Notes under the pieces: model-generated | Database searches by the model: none | Told to the model about the DNA's origin: nothing | Seen by the model: the letters and a program-made list of their open reading frames with translations, nothing else | Translations under genes and position numbers: made by a program | Shown: positions 23,301 through 36,189 of the stretch, one piece after another | How positions within the stretch are numbered: position 1 is the stretch's first letter | Layout of the letters: every line of letters starts with the position of its first letter | Source: Clavaria fumosa | Taxonomy: Eukaryota > Basidiomycota > Agaricomycetes > Agaricales > Clavariaceae | Assembly: GCA_951802425.1 (NCBI GenBank) | Contig: OX637800.1 | Location: 2,294,001 to 2,358,000 of the forward strand | Reading direction: 5' to 3' | Length of the DNA: 64,000 bases

Positions 23301-24161
23301 TCGATGCGGAGCAAGGGTATCTGCCTTCTTTTTACTGAAGACATCTGGGAAGTCCCTGTACTCCTCCGGAACGGAGAGGAGGTCCTGGGGGGTGGTGTCG
23401 GGGATGTTGAACGAAGCGGAGGCCGTGTGCGCGGACTCGCTCGACAACGTCATGCCAAAGACTTGGGACCCGCGAAGTCCACAAGCCGTGACGAATGCGG
23501 CAGCATTCACAAAAGAAACTTTGGGTGTCTCCTGGAGAGACAGAGTAGACGGAAAGGTCAGAGACTGGGTCAAAGATGGAGACGGAGTCCGGGTCTGGTT
23601 CAGAGTCGCTGCAGACGACATTTGAACCGGAGCACACAGAGCGGAGACAGACAGAGGGACAGAGTGGAGAGTGCTGGCCGGTGCACCCTCCGGATCAGAT
23701 TTCGGAGTTTTCTCCTCTTTCGTAGATGGTCTGGGCTTTATCTGGCCAGTAATCCAGTCAACCAGCGGGTTGTTTTGGAACAGCCAATTCATTCCCAAGA
23801 TCACATCACTAGAGGGATCAAGATCAGTAACTACACACAAGACGTCGGTCGGATCCATGGCGGAGAGCCGAATGGATAACCAGACCGCTTCGGTAACCCA
23901 TACGGAGGTGGTCCTGTTAATAAAAATGACCTCCCGAGGGGTCACCGGAGTTTTCGGAAGATGGAAGCGAGAAGCAAATTTGGCGTCAATGAAACAAAGT
24001 TCAGTGCCGGAGTCTATCATAGCTTTGAACGGAGACGAAATAGAAGGAGAGGAGGCAAGAAGGGAAAGAGAACAATGAAAGGAAAGGGTATCGAGTATCG
24101 GTTCAGTACGATCGGAGTCGGAGCAGCCGGAGAGTCGTACTATGCTCTCTGGGCTGCTCAA
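20375..24161 (-). pseudogene. Gypsy pol of element C, disrupted
   Basis: The polyprotein cuts itself, copies RNA to DNA and integrates it. In order on the minus strand: aspartic protease (AMIDSGTELCFID, about residue 50), reverse transcriptase (RLCIDFHGLNKVT, then VYLDDILIYS near residue 450), RNase H (VETDTSDYA near 597), integrase zinc finger (HDHLLAGHFGRT and CKSCTTCGRAK), core (SMDFIKQLP, SDRGSKF, HPEGDGQTERTNQTLEQ) and chromodomain (YLVWWSGYEG). Breaks are an in-frame TAG at 21626-21624, a frameshift at the A run near 21241-21248, and a TGA at 20827-20825. It overlaps gag by 4 nt. Confidence 0.93.
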
Positions 24162-25333
24162 TCTTTTTTTGGCATGGAGTCATCTCCCTCAGAGGTGATT
24201 TGTGCAGCGCTGGCACTGGCCCGCGAGGTCCACTTACGACACTCGTTGGCTTTGTGGCCGGCTATTCCACAGAATAGGCACAGATTATTATCGAAACGCC
24301 GTTGGCGTTCCTCTGGAGTCAGTTTTCCATCCTGACCCAGATGAGCCTTCTTTGTGTCGCTGGGGCTACCGGAGTTAGTGGAGCCCTCAGCGGCCTTTGG
24401 AACGGAGTTCCCAGAAGTCGAACCGGAGTTCACCGGACGCTTATCCGAGGGTTTCTCGGACTTGGTACTAGCACCGGAAGTGCTCGGGGACTTGGGAATA
24501 TCTGAAGTCTCCTTTTTTATGGTGTTGTTAGGCATCAGAGCTTTAACGGAGTCCCGAGAGATCTCCTGCTGACGAGCCCAATAACGGCCATCGATTGCAC
24601 TGGCTTGCTCGCGGAGTCCGCGGAGCGTGTCCGCGCGGTTAACGCGGGCCAGTTCGTCCTTGATGCGGCTAGCAAGTCCTTTGTAGAACTGCTGCTGCAA
24701 CGCGTACTCATCCCAATGGACAATGGACGCAAATCTGTTGAACGAAATGGTATATTTCGTCAACTTCTGGTCCTCGCACATCCGGAGGCGTTCGAGTTTG
24801 AACTCCGCCTCGCGGATCGCGTCGTAAGGACCAAAGTTCTCTGTAAGTTGAGCAACGAACATTTTATAGTTCGAAAGAACAGGATGGTCTTCACCATCCA
24901 GGATCATTGGTTCAAACCATTCCAAGGCGAAGCCTCGGAGAAAGGAAAGGACATAGTGTACCTTATGAGAATCAGACTTGAACGCTCTTGGGCAATCAAG
25001 GAAGTTTAACTGGCATTGGACCAAGAAGCTTTTCAACTTCTTAGCATCCGAGCCATCAAATGTGTTGGGGTCGCGTGGTTTTACCGTATCCAGGCGCTTG
25101 TTGGCGTTGATAATTTGCTGAAGAAGGCATGCCGGAGTTGGTTCGTGCTCTGCTCGAGGTGTCGGAGGTTCTTTTAGCTCATCGTCGTTGTCAGTGACCG
25201 AGGGATCTGACTCTTCGTCGTGGTCTGGAGGTCCGGACACACTCGGAGTCAGAGTATTGTCGGTCGGTTCTGGAATGTCGACGTCATCGGCAACAGGAGG
25301 TGGAAGTCGAGCACCGGATCGTGTAGTAGGCAT
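24158..25333 (-). CDS. Gypsy gag of element C (391 aa)
   Basis: The frame is intact from the ATG at 25333. The protein would form the particle and bind element RNA. Visible are an acidic N-terminus, the retrotransposon gag core (PNTFDGSDAKKLKSFLVQC, FALEWFEPMI, FGPYDAIREAEFKLE), a Ser/Thr/Pro-rich linker, and a CCHC knuckle CLFCGIAGHKANEC near residue 358. The stop overlaps the pol start by 4 nt, which suggests reinitiation or a frameshift. Confidence 0.93.
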   Translation of the reverse strand: MPTTRSGARLPPPVADDVDIPEPTDNTLTPSVSGPPDHDEESDPSVTDNDDELKEPPTPRAEHEPTPACLLQQIINANKRLDTVKPRDPNTFDGSDAKKLKSFLVQCQLNFLDCPRAFKSDSHKVHYVLSFLRGFALEWFEPMILDGEDHPVLSNYKMFVAQLTENFGPYDAIREAEFKLERLRMCEDQKLTKYTISFNRFASIVHWDEYALQQQFYKGLASRIKDELARVNRADTLRGLREQASAIDGRYWARQQEISRDSVKALMPNNTIKKETSDIPKSPSTSGASTKSEKPSDKRPVNSGSTSGNSVPKAAEGSTNSGSPSDTKKAHLGQDGKLTPEERQRRFDNNLCLFCGIAGHKANECRKWTSRASASAAQITSEGDDSMPKKD

Positions 25334-25373
25334 TGTTAAGTTTGTATATACGAGGTTTGAAGTTTGAATATAC

Positions 25374-26088
25374 TGTCACGGTCCTAACAAGGTTAGCGGC
25401 AAAGGGGTTAGCGGAGATATTCTATCAGAGTCCGGTCGGAGTCCGATATTGGAGAAACGGAGAAGTAAACAAGAGGAAGAGAGACTTATGGGACTGCGGC
25501 CTCAACGTATGTGTTGTGCCACCGCATATATACGTGTCCCTATTTATCAAACAAGAACAATACCTAAGGGAGGATCAGAACACAAGTCAAAACTCCGAAG
25601 TTGATCGGAGTCCGTCGGAGTTGGTCGGAGTTGGTCGGATGATGTGGAGAACGTCGAGGACGATGAGGACAAAAGCTCAGAGATGTTTTTAGGATCAAGA
25701 GACGTTAATATTTGAACTAAGGAGCAGGGAGATACAGGTGGAAACTTATACTGCAAGGACAGAGTATAGGAGTAATGTGAAACAATGTACATATCAAATT
25801 ACTAGGAGAGTTTCACCACATGTGCCTGTGCAATTTTCATGGAACAAAGAAACAACAACAAAAGCGACTCCCATGGGTCAAGGGTATCCTCTCAATAGTA
25901 AACAGAATGAGGGGATGGAGGGAGAAGGTTCTAGAACAAAGTCCGAATGGTCCGAAGGTCAGCGGAGTAAAGTCCGATGAAGATGCGGAGCGGGGCATAC
26001 GGAGTTATGGCGGAGCGGATCGGAGTTGGTACGGAGCTCGGAGTCCGGGGCGGGGATAGTGCTTATGCAAGTGGATGGGGTCGTAACA
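25374..26088 (-). repeat. 5' LTR of element C (715 bp)
   Basis: Matches the left LTR over its whole length and ends at the GCAGG TSD. On the minus strand the internal region starts GTATATTCAAAC; I found no clear tRNA or self-complementary primer site. Confidence 0.93.
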
Positions 26089-26535
26089 GCAGGACTCAAA
26101 GCCATACTGGCTTCCTCACCTTTCGCAATACTGCCTCTCTGAGGCACCCCAGCCCTTCGGTCCCCTCTGGGGATGTGCCTTTCAGGCATGGCGCACCGGC
26201 AGGACTCAAAGCCATACTGGCTTCTTCGCCTTTCGCAATACCGCCTCTCTGAGGCACCCCCAGCCCTTTGGTCCCCTCTGGGGATGTGCCTTTCAGGCAC
26301 AGCGCACCGGCAGGACTCAAAGCCATACTGGCTTCTTCGCCTTTTGCAATACCGCCTCTCTGAGGCACCCCCAGCCCTTTGGTCCCCTCTCGGGATGTGC
26401 CTTTCAGGCACAGCACGCCGGCAGGACTCAAAGCCATACTGGCTTCCTTGCCTTTCGCAATACCACCTCTCTGAGGCACCCCCAGCCCTTCGGTCCCCTT
26501 AGGGGAAGCGCCTATGGCGTGCCAGAGGGAAAGCC
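26089..26535. repeat. Satellite of about 110-bp units, right part
   Basis: About four copies continue the unit that element C interrupted, beginning with the duplicated GCAGG. The last copy diverges after CCCTTCGGTCCCCT. Confidence 0.92.
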
Positions 26536-26947
26536 ATACCAGCTTTTGTCTAAATAGAGTACAATGTTAACCTTTGAAGGCAGCTAAGTGAGGTATGAAG
26601 CCTGGAGTGATTGTCGGCAAGTGTGGCTGTACACATTGTGTGGCATGTGGCTGTACATGTTGAGGTGCGTGAGGTGGGCATAGGGTGTAGGGCAACGTCT
26701 CAGATCTCAGCACCGAACCACAACATGGACCCATCCATCACACATGCTTTAATGCTTACAATGGTGTTCCTCACCCTTCTTCACCATGGCTATTGTCTGG
26801 CTGTGGAATTTTCACAAGTGAGTCAGTCTTCCAGAATGTTTATATTGGCACACAACCACCATTTGTACAAGATACAGCCGTTGCATGGCCATTGTTTGAG
26901 GGAGGGATATCTTAGTATGTGGCATTCATTATGTCTGACATATACAA
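26536..26947. other. No gene seen
   Basis: Sequence between the satellite and the Helitron frame. It may include the Helitron 5' end, but I could not identify a terminus. Confidence 0.35.
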
Positions 26948-29900
26948 ATGTCTCACAAAGGAACTTCAGCACTGAAGGAGAGAATTTATTCTTTTCCTCT
27001 AGTGTCGCCACTGGACTCAAGGGTGTGTTATCATATGTACCCTGAATCTGCACCCCAGGGGTTTTGGGTGTGTTATAATATTATAAGCCCTGCATCTGCA
27101 CCCCAGGGATGTTGGGTGTGTTATACTGTATGCCCTGTTTCTGCACCCCAGGGTTCTTGGGTGTGTCATACCGTATACCCTGTTTCTGCACCCCAGGGTT
27201 CTTGGGTGTGTCATACTGTATGCCCTGTTTCTGCACCCCAGGGTTCATGGATGTATTATCACAGTACAAACTCCAGTTCTGCATCCTTACATGGACTGGA
27301 GTATTATGTAGTCCATGCTGCTTATGCCGCTTGGGCTTTTTGGGATTCTTGTCATGATAGCATCTATTATCATGACACAAATGCCAGTTTCGCATTGCTA
27401 CAAGGACAAGACCATGCTGCTTATGCTGCTCAGGCTTATTTGGATTCTTGTTGTTGTGCTGTATATTCTAGGGTGCATTATCATGACACAAATTCCAGTT
27501 TTACGTCACTACAAGGACAGGAGTATTATAAAGTCCACCCAGCTTATGCTGCTCAGGCCTTTTGGGGTTCTTGTTGCAATGTATACCACACTTGTCCAAA
27601 AGCATTCATATATTGTTTTGTTTTTATCTGTTTCATGTGTTTCAGATTTTGGAAGACAAGCAGTAAATTTTTCAAAGGAAAGCTGGTAATTGTATTTTGG
27701 AGAAAATTGATGAATTGTCACATATATGCCACACTGTCAGTGAAAGCGTTGAAGAAACCAAAACACCTGTTGGGTTTTATTCCACACAGCAAGATTATGG
27801 GAGGTGGTTTATGTGCATTCTCATATGATGATATCCTGCCTTACATGCAGGAGATTATAGAGCGTAACAATGACTTATACAAGTTCAAGACATACATCAA
27901 AATCAGTGATGCATTTCAGCATGAGTATGTGTGCAACATTCCAAAGGAAATGTTAATTGAGTATCTAACTGTGATGGAGTTGAAACTAATTGCCAAACAG
28001 CACAATATATACACGAGCACTAAAATACAAAAAGAAAAACTCAAGGCCCTTATAATGAAACACAAATGTGATAACTGTGCTGAATTTGTGTCTGTACTTC
28101 AGTGTATAAATATCCATGAACTTCTTAAGGCATCCAAATCAGACAATCTTGCAAGTGTAAGAAAGTATCAAAAGAGGATGGGTGCTGCGTACAAAAGAAT
28201 GAATGTGAAATCTGCTAAAAAGTATAGAAAAGATAGGAAAGATACAACTAAATTGAGTGAAATCACTTGTGCTGAGGATAGAAAGGTTGATATGAAAGGT
28301 GTATCAAAAAAATTGAGTGACATCACTTATGCTGAGGATAGAGAGGTTCATATGAAAGGTGTATCAAAACCAGGCAAGGGAGGCAGATGCCGCACCTTCC
28401 CACCTCCACCTCCATCTTATGAATTGCAGCACCAAATTTTGTCTGACGCATGTAATGACATGGCCATTGATTGCATTCAGGAACAAGGATGTGCAGTATG
28501 TGGAAGGTTGACCTTAATTTGTGACATGAGACAGCTTGTTGATGTTGACTTGAATCTTGATATATTAGTCAGACCTGGGGTCACACAAGCAGAACGTAAA
28601 AGTGAGGCAGAAAGAGTGACAGAGCTATCAGGCCCTGTATTGCTACCAAAAGCAGATAAAATATGTATGACATGCCACACATCTTTAAAGAAAGAAAAGA
28701 TACCTGTCATGAGTCTTGCAAATGGAAACTGGATTGGAGAGGTACCAGATGCATTAGCAAAACTTTCTTTTGCAGAACAACTACTGGTTGCTAGAGTTCG
28801 TCACAACCGATGTATAGTTCGTGTTTCATCTGGAATGCACAAAATGAGAGCCAATGCAATCACATTTGCAAATCCAATACCCAAAGTGTATGATGTGCTG
28901 CCTCCACCAATAGAGGAGCTTGATGATGTACTAGCTTTCATATATACAGGACCATGTCAACCCACTAAATCAGACTTTGAAAGAATGCCACTCTTAGTCA
29001 GACGCAAAAAGGTTAGAGATGCTTTGGAGTGGCTGAAACTTAATCACTCTGATTATTATGATTTGGAAATATCATTGCGGAACCTTGAGGAGTACCCAGA
29101 GGATGAACCTCCTGTGGTTGTAGACTATCGTCTGTCATATGAAAATAAGGATCCAGAGTCAACAGCAGTCAACGATGATGAAAGAGAAGAGGGAGTTGAA
29201 AATGGAATTTGTCCATTTGTTGTCCATGGCTTAACGGGAGAAGAGTATTCTACAAAAAGCCTAAAAGCTCTTAAAGCAATTGCCCTTGAACACCTCACAA
29301 AGAACAGGAAAGTTCTAGCTATAGGTCATGCACCTCAAGCAGAAAGTATATATAACAACCCTCAACTATTTCCACAGATGATGCTGTGGCTTTTTCCATA
29401 TGGTCTTGGAGGGGTTGGAAACAACCTTCATGCAGTACATGTGTCAGATTTTGCACACAAGCAACACTTATTGATGTACCATGACAAAAGATTTCAGAAG
29501 GATCCTTACTTTCCACTGATAGCCTTTAACCATGAGCAAATTAAGCAGAGCACAAGTGGAGGGTATTTACTTGCAGAAAAGACTAAATTTGAAGACATTT
29601 CTAAAAGGTTACTGGATGTAGACCTTTCTGCTTTATCAAATCTCACTTCAAGAATGGAAAAAGGAGAAGCAGTTAACCCAGAAACCAATGAGGAAAAGGT
29701 GTGTTTTCAGCTGTTGAAGGATATTGATCATGTGGGAGGTCATGTGAAGGGTTCAATCACCAACAAGAAGTATATGCGTAATGAAATTTGGGCTTTGATC
29801 TCTTTCATTGGAGCACCATCATGGTTCATTACATTTGCACCTGCAGATGTCAAGCACCCCATTTCTCTGTATTATGCTGACACACAAGTCCAATTTCAAC

Positions 29901-31522
29901 CCAGCATCAAAAGTTATGAACAACAGTACAGGTTAATTGCACAGAATCCTGTAGCAGGGGCAAGGTTTTTCCATTTCATGTCCAAAATGTTTATCAGACA
30001 TGTTTTAGGCATTGGGAAAAAGCATTCTGGACTTTATGGAGATACAGCTGCATATTATGGAACAGTAGAACAACAAGGTCGCCTCACACTACACATGCAT
30101 ATGCTTGTATGGATTAAATTTGCATTATCACCACAGGAAATCCGAGACAAAATAATGGACACATCCTCTGATCTCCTCCAAAAGATAGTTGAATATCTTG
30201 AGGGAGTCCATTCAGGAGAGTTTTTGACTGGATCAATGAGTGATGTCAAAAATAGTGTAGAACATAATGCAACATGTCCAAGCTACCAAGATCCAACACA
30301 AACACTGCCTAATCCCCCTCCCCCAATTTGTCAGTGTAAGGAAAGAACCAATTGTTCTCACACCAAATCATGGAAGGAGAAATATAATGCAGAGGTTGAT
30401 GACTTGATATTTCATTCAAATATCCATACTTGCACCAAAAATCAGGTCATGGGGAGCGGAACCCATGCAAAGGGTAGACCATCTTGTATTAACAAGTATG
30501 GACTATGTAAAGCCAGGTTTCCATGTCATATTTACTTACAGACTGAATTTGATATGAAAACAGGTGCACTTCATATTAAAAAAAGAGAGGCATGGTTGAA
30601 TACATTCACTCCACTTGTGACATATCTACTGCGATGTAACACAGATGTGACTAGCCTTCTATCAGGGACAGCAATTAAAGCTGTAGTGGCATATGTTTCA
30701 GACTATATTACAAAGCCTGGACTGAAAACTTATAGCATTTTTGAAGCAATAAGAGGAGTGTTCAATCGTAATTCCACAATGCTTGGAGGAAATATGAGTC
30801 GCAAAGAGAAAGCACGACGTTTGATTGTACAAATTGTGAATACATTGACGTCAAAGATGGAGATAGGAAGTCCAATGGCATCTCTCTATCTGTTGGGCAA
30901 TCCAGATCATTATACAAGCCATGTCTTTGTTACCATTTACTGGAGGCAGTATGTAAAGGAAGCATTGAAGCCTTGGAGTGAGAATGCTCAAAATGAAGTT
31001 GACATAGAAGGACCAGACAAGGTGATGTTACAACGAGTACAAAATCACTATGTTGGAGTATCATCAGTGCAAGACTATCTGTATATGCCAATGAAATATG
31101 ATGATATCACATTGTATGAGTGGGTTCAGAAAGCTTCTAGGGTTAAACAACCTTCATCACAACAACAGTATTCAAAGGTAGCAGGAGAAATTGATGAACT
31201 AGATCTATTTCAAGATGTAGATACAGAAGCAGAATGTGAGAATGTATTACATGCACCCCAACAATGTCAATCAGCATCAAGTGTTGTATGTGCAGACACT
31301 GATGATGAACTGAACCTTGTCTATGATGACACATGCCAAGATGAAGTAGAGGCACCATGTGCCATTCATGAGAGCACAAGTAAGTTACACAATGAAGACA
31401 GTACCATAGTAGATAAATTATATATGAAGGAGCATCCCTTGCATGAAACTCATATGGTGAAGTTTGATGATAGAAAAGGTGAAGTAGTGCCTAACTTCAT
31501 AGGAGGCACTCTCCCAAGGTGA
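26948..31522 (+). pseudogene. Helitron Rep (HUH endonuclease) part
   Basis: One open frame of 1524 codons. The first 200 or so are in-frame translations of two minisatellites and may not belong to the original protein. Then come a Cys motif (CAVCGRLTLICD, about residue 515), the Helitron-like N-terminal region (MLWLFPYGLGG, SYEQQYRLIAQNP), the HUH motif (LTLHMHMLVW, near 1047), Cys clusters (CQCKERTNC, and CINKYGLCKARFPC), and the two catalytic tyrosines (AYVSDYITK, near 1250). It nicks and rejoins the DNA strand. The ending TGA at 31520-31522 stands where relatives read Arg (LPR-R-DRGDREYY), and the frame continues beyond it. Confidence 0.9.
27005..27570 (+). repeat. Two in-frame minisatellites in the Helitron 5' region
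   Basis: First, about five 45-bp units (CTGCACCCCAGGGTTCTTGG...; 27040-27260). Then three units of about 115 bp (27270-27570, GCTTATGCTGCTCAGGC...). Both unit lengths keep the frame open through the arrays (45 is a multiple of three; the longer units vary in steps of three). Confidence 0.75.
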
Positions 31523-33740
31523 GATCGGGGTGATCGGGAGTATTATTGTGCCACAATGCTCACACTATTTAAGCCATGGAGAAATGGAAAGGATCTAAAA
31601 CTACAAGGGCAGACCTGGGATGAAGCTTTTGAAATCTATGTCTTTACACAAGGACAATTTAAGTTAATGGATAATTTCAATATAAGGTATGAGTGTAATG
31701 ATGCAAGGGATGACTTTGCTGCTCAAATGAAGCAAAATATGTCTACACCTGGTTTGGGCATGCAAAGTTCAGCAACTGATGATTGGGATGATGTAGAATG
31801 TGGACAGGGAGATGATTTTGGGGATGACGAAGGGGAAGACAAGGTGAATTATGGGCTGAATTGTTACACTACACTTGGTGCACGAGGTAAAGTAATACAG
31901 GCTCAAATGAATGCTACAGAGAACTGTGTGAGAAATGCTGGGTGGCTTGATGAAAGTCCAGATGGCATAGATCTCATAGACACCAATCCATATGAACCTG
32001 AAGTAATGCAGCGAGCAGAAAAATGGAAGATGGTTGTACAAGAAAAGCGAAATGCAGTGTTAGCTGAAAGAAGTGCTACTATTATAAAGAACAACTCTGG
32101 CAAAAACATAGACCTGGCATTACAAGGGGATGGAAAAGTTTCTATAGTTGACTCTTCTTATTTACGTAAAAAATTTCAAGCTCAGCATAAAGCAGATCAA
32201 GAACAACTAGATCTGACTGTCATGACCTTCAACCTGAACAAGGAGCAAGAGAGAGCTTTTAGAATTGTTGGCAATCATGCTGTGACACAAGGAAGTAAGC
32301 AACTTAGAATGTACTTGGGTGGGATGGGTGGAACAGGTAAATCACAAGTGATTAAAGCATTGAAGCAATTCTTCTTGCAAAGACAAGAGTCTTATAGGTT
32401 CCTAATATTAGGACCCACAGGAACTTCAGCAGCATTACTGGCAGGTTCTACATATCATTCTGCCTTGGGGATTCAAGTTGGCAGTATTGGTAGAGGAGGT
32501 GCTTCAATGGCTCATGTACAGGCCAGACTTGAAAGAGTGAATTACATCTTTATAGATGAAGTTTCTATGGTGGCATGTCATGACCTGTACAAAATCAGCG
32601 CACAATTAGCCAAAGTCACAGGAGTGATTGATGTACCTTTTGGAGGCATAAATATGATTTTTGCTGGTGACTTTGCACAACTCCCCCCTGTTGGTGGTGC
32701 TCCTCTTTATAGTGGATCAATTGGAACACAAAATGAATCATCATTAAAACCACATTTGCAACAAGCAGCAATAGGTAGGGCCCTTTGGCATCAAGTGACC
32801 ACAGTTGTTATACTTAGAGAAAACATGCGACAGACAAGTCAAACCACATGTGATGCTGCATTTCGAACTGCACTTGTAAATATGAGATATGGGGCATGCA
32901 CACCACATGACATATGTTTCTTGCAAAGTAGAATTGCAGGGATGCTTCCAAACCAACCTAAGCTTGCATCTAAGAATTTCCGAAATGTCCCAATCATTTG
33001 TGGTATGCACACTCAGAAAGACATGATCAATCAACTTGGATGTGAAAGATTTGCAGCGGATACTGGTCAAAGATTGACCAATTTTTTCTCTAAAGGACAA
33101 GTGGGGGAAAGGATGGGACCCTGCTGTAAAAAAGAAAAGAAGTGGCAGTAGAGCAGGTCATTCAATGCCACAACACTCCTCAGATAGCATTGACTTTGAC
33201 ACTCAGAGAGAGATATGGAAAGTCAGGCATGGATCTACAGAACACTTTGCAGGGAAATTGTCATTGTGCATTGGAATGCCTGTGATGATTAGAAATAATG
33301 AAGCTACAGAGTTATGCATAACAAAAGGTCAAGAGGGCTTTGTTGCTGGATGGCAAAGTGGGAAAGGGCAACATAATAAATATGTTCTTGACACCCTTTT
33401 TGTAAGACTTGATAATCCACCTCAAACCATTCATTTACCAGGCCTACCACCTAATGTTGTACCTCTTGTGAAAGGGAAAAAAACAATCAATTGCATGTTC
33501 CCAAGTGACAGAACAGAAAACATTGAGAGACAACAGGTGTGGGTATTGCCAAATTTTGCTATGACAGCTCATGCTTCACAAGGGAAGACAAGGCCATACA
33601 ATGTAGTTCATTTGAATAGCTGCACATCACACATGGCATATTACACTGCTTTGTCTCAAAGTGCTTCAGCATCTGGTACAGTCATCATACAGGGATTTGA
33701 TTCCAGAGTCATTACTAAAGGATGTTCTGGTTATCTCTGA
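31523..33740 (+). pseudogene. Helitron PIF1-type helicase part
   Basis: Continues the Rep frame after the TGA (DRGDREYYC). Walker A is GGMGGTGKSQV near 32320, Walker B is IFIDEVSMV near 32546, and there are GDFAQLPPV and LRENMRQ motifs. After 33094 one extra A in a TCTAAAGG run shifts the frame, ending the frame at 33151 while the true reading goes on in the frame of 33165-33740, with TAHASQGKTR and the final YTALSQSAS motif. The TGA at 33738-33740 again replaces an expected Arg (GYL-R-QEFRE). Confidence 0.9.
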
Positions 33741-34777
33741 CAGGAATTTCGAGAACAAGAGATTCTAGATGACATTACAAGGATGAGATATGAAGGTCAT
33801 CTTCCTGCACATATCAATGGCGAGATACGAAACACCTTGATCAGTCAGTTTCGGGAGTGGAAAGGGGATATGTACATTCCTGACAAGACTGATTCCTGTT
33901 TGAGATGGTGTAGTAAAGATCCCTTCATTACATCTTCTCCACACAATTATGATCCATGGCAGTCTGTTAATAAACACAAACCAAAAGACCTTGACCACTT
34001 GCATCAAATGACTCATATGGTCCTTGAGCCTGTAAATAAGGGTCAACAGTTTCATCATGTCCATTCAATGAAGAAGCATTACTTGGAAGATTTAGATAGT
34101 CATCAGGTTGCCAAAAAATTGAAGATCAAAGTTCAGAATAGTGTCACAAAGGGAAGCATGTCTTTGCATGGATTGACATGGAATAACATGAACTGGAGCT
34201 GTGCATATGATTCTTTATTTGTGATCATTCATGCAATATGGAGTCAAAGGACAAGTGTTTGGACTGAGAGACTAAAATCAGTAGGGAATACATACTTGTC
34301 TCTTCTTGTAGATGGTTTTGTGCAGATGTTACAACAAACAACTACATTTGAAGAAGTAAGAGATGCATTAAAGCTTCACTTGCACAAGAAGGATCCTATA
34401 CAATTCCCTTTAGGTCAAGTTGGGACAAGTGTAGCAGATTTAGCCATTGCAATGATGACATCATGTGACATAATGACTTTGTCACAAGTCAGATGTTCAA
34501 AATGTCATTATGAGGGGGTACATAGGCTAGAGTGTGTATTGCATGCAAATAGGCAAAGGGTTTCTATTACCACTGCAGAATGGGTGGACTCTTTGAAAGA
34601 TCAAGTATATCCAGAGTGTCCTGAATGTCACACTAAAGCATCAAACTCAATCTTGTATCAACAGCCCCCACCTCTATTAATTTTGGAATATCCTGGCTGT
34701 AACATAGTCACAAGTCATACAATTAAGCTGAATGTAGTTAGTGGTTCAGTCCAATTTCACCTGAGAGGCATCATATA

Positions 34778-34990
34778 CAGTGAGGGACAAAACTGTTGCA
34801 ATGTTTGGTCATTTTGCATTGTCATCTGTATTACATATCATATATTGGAGATAAAATTGGCTAAAAATATTCTTTAAATAGACCTACTTCCTGGCTATAT
34901 TTCAACATTTATCCCATATAAATCCATTCATTAATCACTGAGGAATTAAATATTTTGTGTGGGGGTAGCATTGCAACAGTTTTGTCCCTT
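34778..34990 (+). repeat. Left long inverted terminal repeat with two motif copies
   Basis: The outer motif (GAGGGACAAAACTGTTGCAATG) starts at 34782. An inverted copy lies at the inner edge (34961-34987). The stretch between is similar to the right repeat read backwards (GACCTACTTC, TGGCTATATTTCA). Confidence 0.85.
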
Positions 34991-35148
34991 CCAGTCTGAT
35001 GGTACAAAGTCACCTGATTTTGTTGATTTGCTACAAAATAGAGCACAGCCACACATTGCAATCAACAATGTCAGGTGACTGGTTCATTTTGTGGTATATA
35101 TACACCCCCTTGGGGTGCAACCATCCTCCCCCCAGAGCTCAGAGCAGC

Positions 35149-36165
35149 ATGAAGCCCCTCACCACTACTCAGGCTAATCACATCCTTTCTCTGCTTGATT
35201 CTGGGCACTCTGCCCATCAGATATCCTCTCTGACTGGAGTCCACACCAGCACCATCTCCAGGCTTCACTCCAAACATCGTTCCTCCCTTTCCAAATCCCT
35301 TGGTGGTCGACCCTCCCTCCTCTCTGATGCCAACATTCGCTATGCCCTCCACCTTATCTCATCCCAGAAGGCTGAGAATGCCACCCAAATCACCAAATCT
35401 CTTCAGGATATCACCAACCAGCCCCTCTCCTCCAAAACTGTATGTCGTGGCTTGCAGAAGGCTGGGATGAAAGCTGTGGTGAAGCAGAAGAAACCCTCAC
35501 TGTCTCAGAGACACAGGAAGGAGAGGATGGATTTTGCTGTCAGCCACCAAGATTGGACTGTGGAGGATTGGAAGAAGGTTGTCTGGTCTGATGAGACCAA
35601 GATTAATCATTTTGGTTCAGATGGGAGGAGATGGGTGTGGAAAAAGGCAGGGGAGGGCCTGAGTGATAGGCTTGTGCAGGGGACTAGGAAGTTTGGGGGG
35701 GGATCTCTGATGATGTGGGGGTGCATGATGTGGGAAGGACCTGGCTATGCAGTCAAGATTGATGGTAGGATGGATGCAGAGCTCTACACCAAAATCTTGG
35801 AGGAGGATCTTCAAGCCAGCCTCACCTATTATGACAAAACTTCCAGAGATGTCATCTTCCAACAGGACAATGACCCCAAACATGTCAACAAGAAGGCCAA
35901 GGCTTGGTTCCAAGACAATAGTTTCAAGGTCCTCTCATGGCCAGCACAGTCCCCAGACCTCAATCCTATTGAACATTTATGGAATCACCTGAAGAAGAAG
36001 CTTGGGGCATATGACAAGCCACCTGGTGGAATACTGGAGCTTTGAGACAGGGTGGAGAAGGAGTGGAATGGGATAGATGCATCAGTGTGCCAGGGACTTA
36101 TTGAAAGTATGCCTAGGAGAGTTGAGGCAGTGTTAAAGGCCAAAGGGGGCCATACCAAATACTGA
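35149..36165 (+). pseudogene. Tc1/mariner transposase (DD34E), one internal TGA
   Basis: Cuts the element out and inserts it at TA. The ATG at 35149 (MKPLTTTQ) starts a helix-turn-helix region (HQISSLTGVHTSTISRLH), a GRPSLL GRP-type motif, and a second DNA-binding part. The catalytic residues are D in WSDETK, D in FQQDNDPKH and E in LNPIEHLW, 34 residues apart for the last pair. A TGA at 36043-36045 stands where Trp is expected (LEL-W-DRVEKEW), and the normal end follows to 36165. Because the stop lies after the catalytic domain, a truncated protein could still be made. Confidence 0.92.
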
Positions 36166-36189
36166 TAAATAGAGTTTTCTTTACCCTGA

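Larger units (their letters stand above)
17985..26088 (-). mobile_element. Ty3/gypsy chromovirus element C, complete but inactive
   Basis: LTRs at 17985-18708 and 25374-26088 enclose gag and pol on the minus strand plus an antisense ORF. GCAGG is duplicated on both sides (17980-17984 and 26089-26093), inside the satellite unit. A purine tract (AAGAGGGGGAT on the minus strand, near 18712-18722) adjoins the 3' LTR. Two stops and one frameshift in pol make it non-autonomous. Confidence 0.95.

Noticed and set aside
23281..24335. Plus-strand frames opposite the element C pol
   Set aside because: Shadows of pol with no domain and no splice or codon support, unlike the 18940-19894 ORF.
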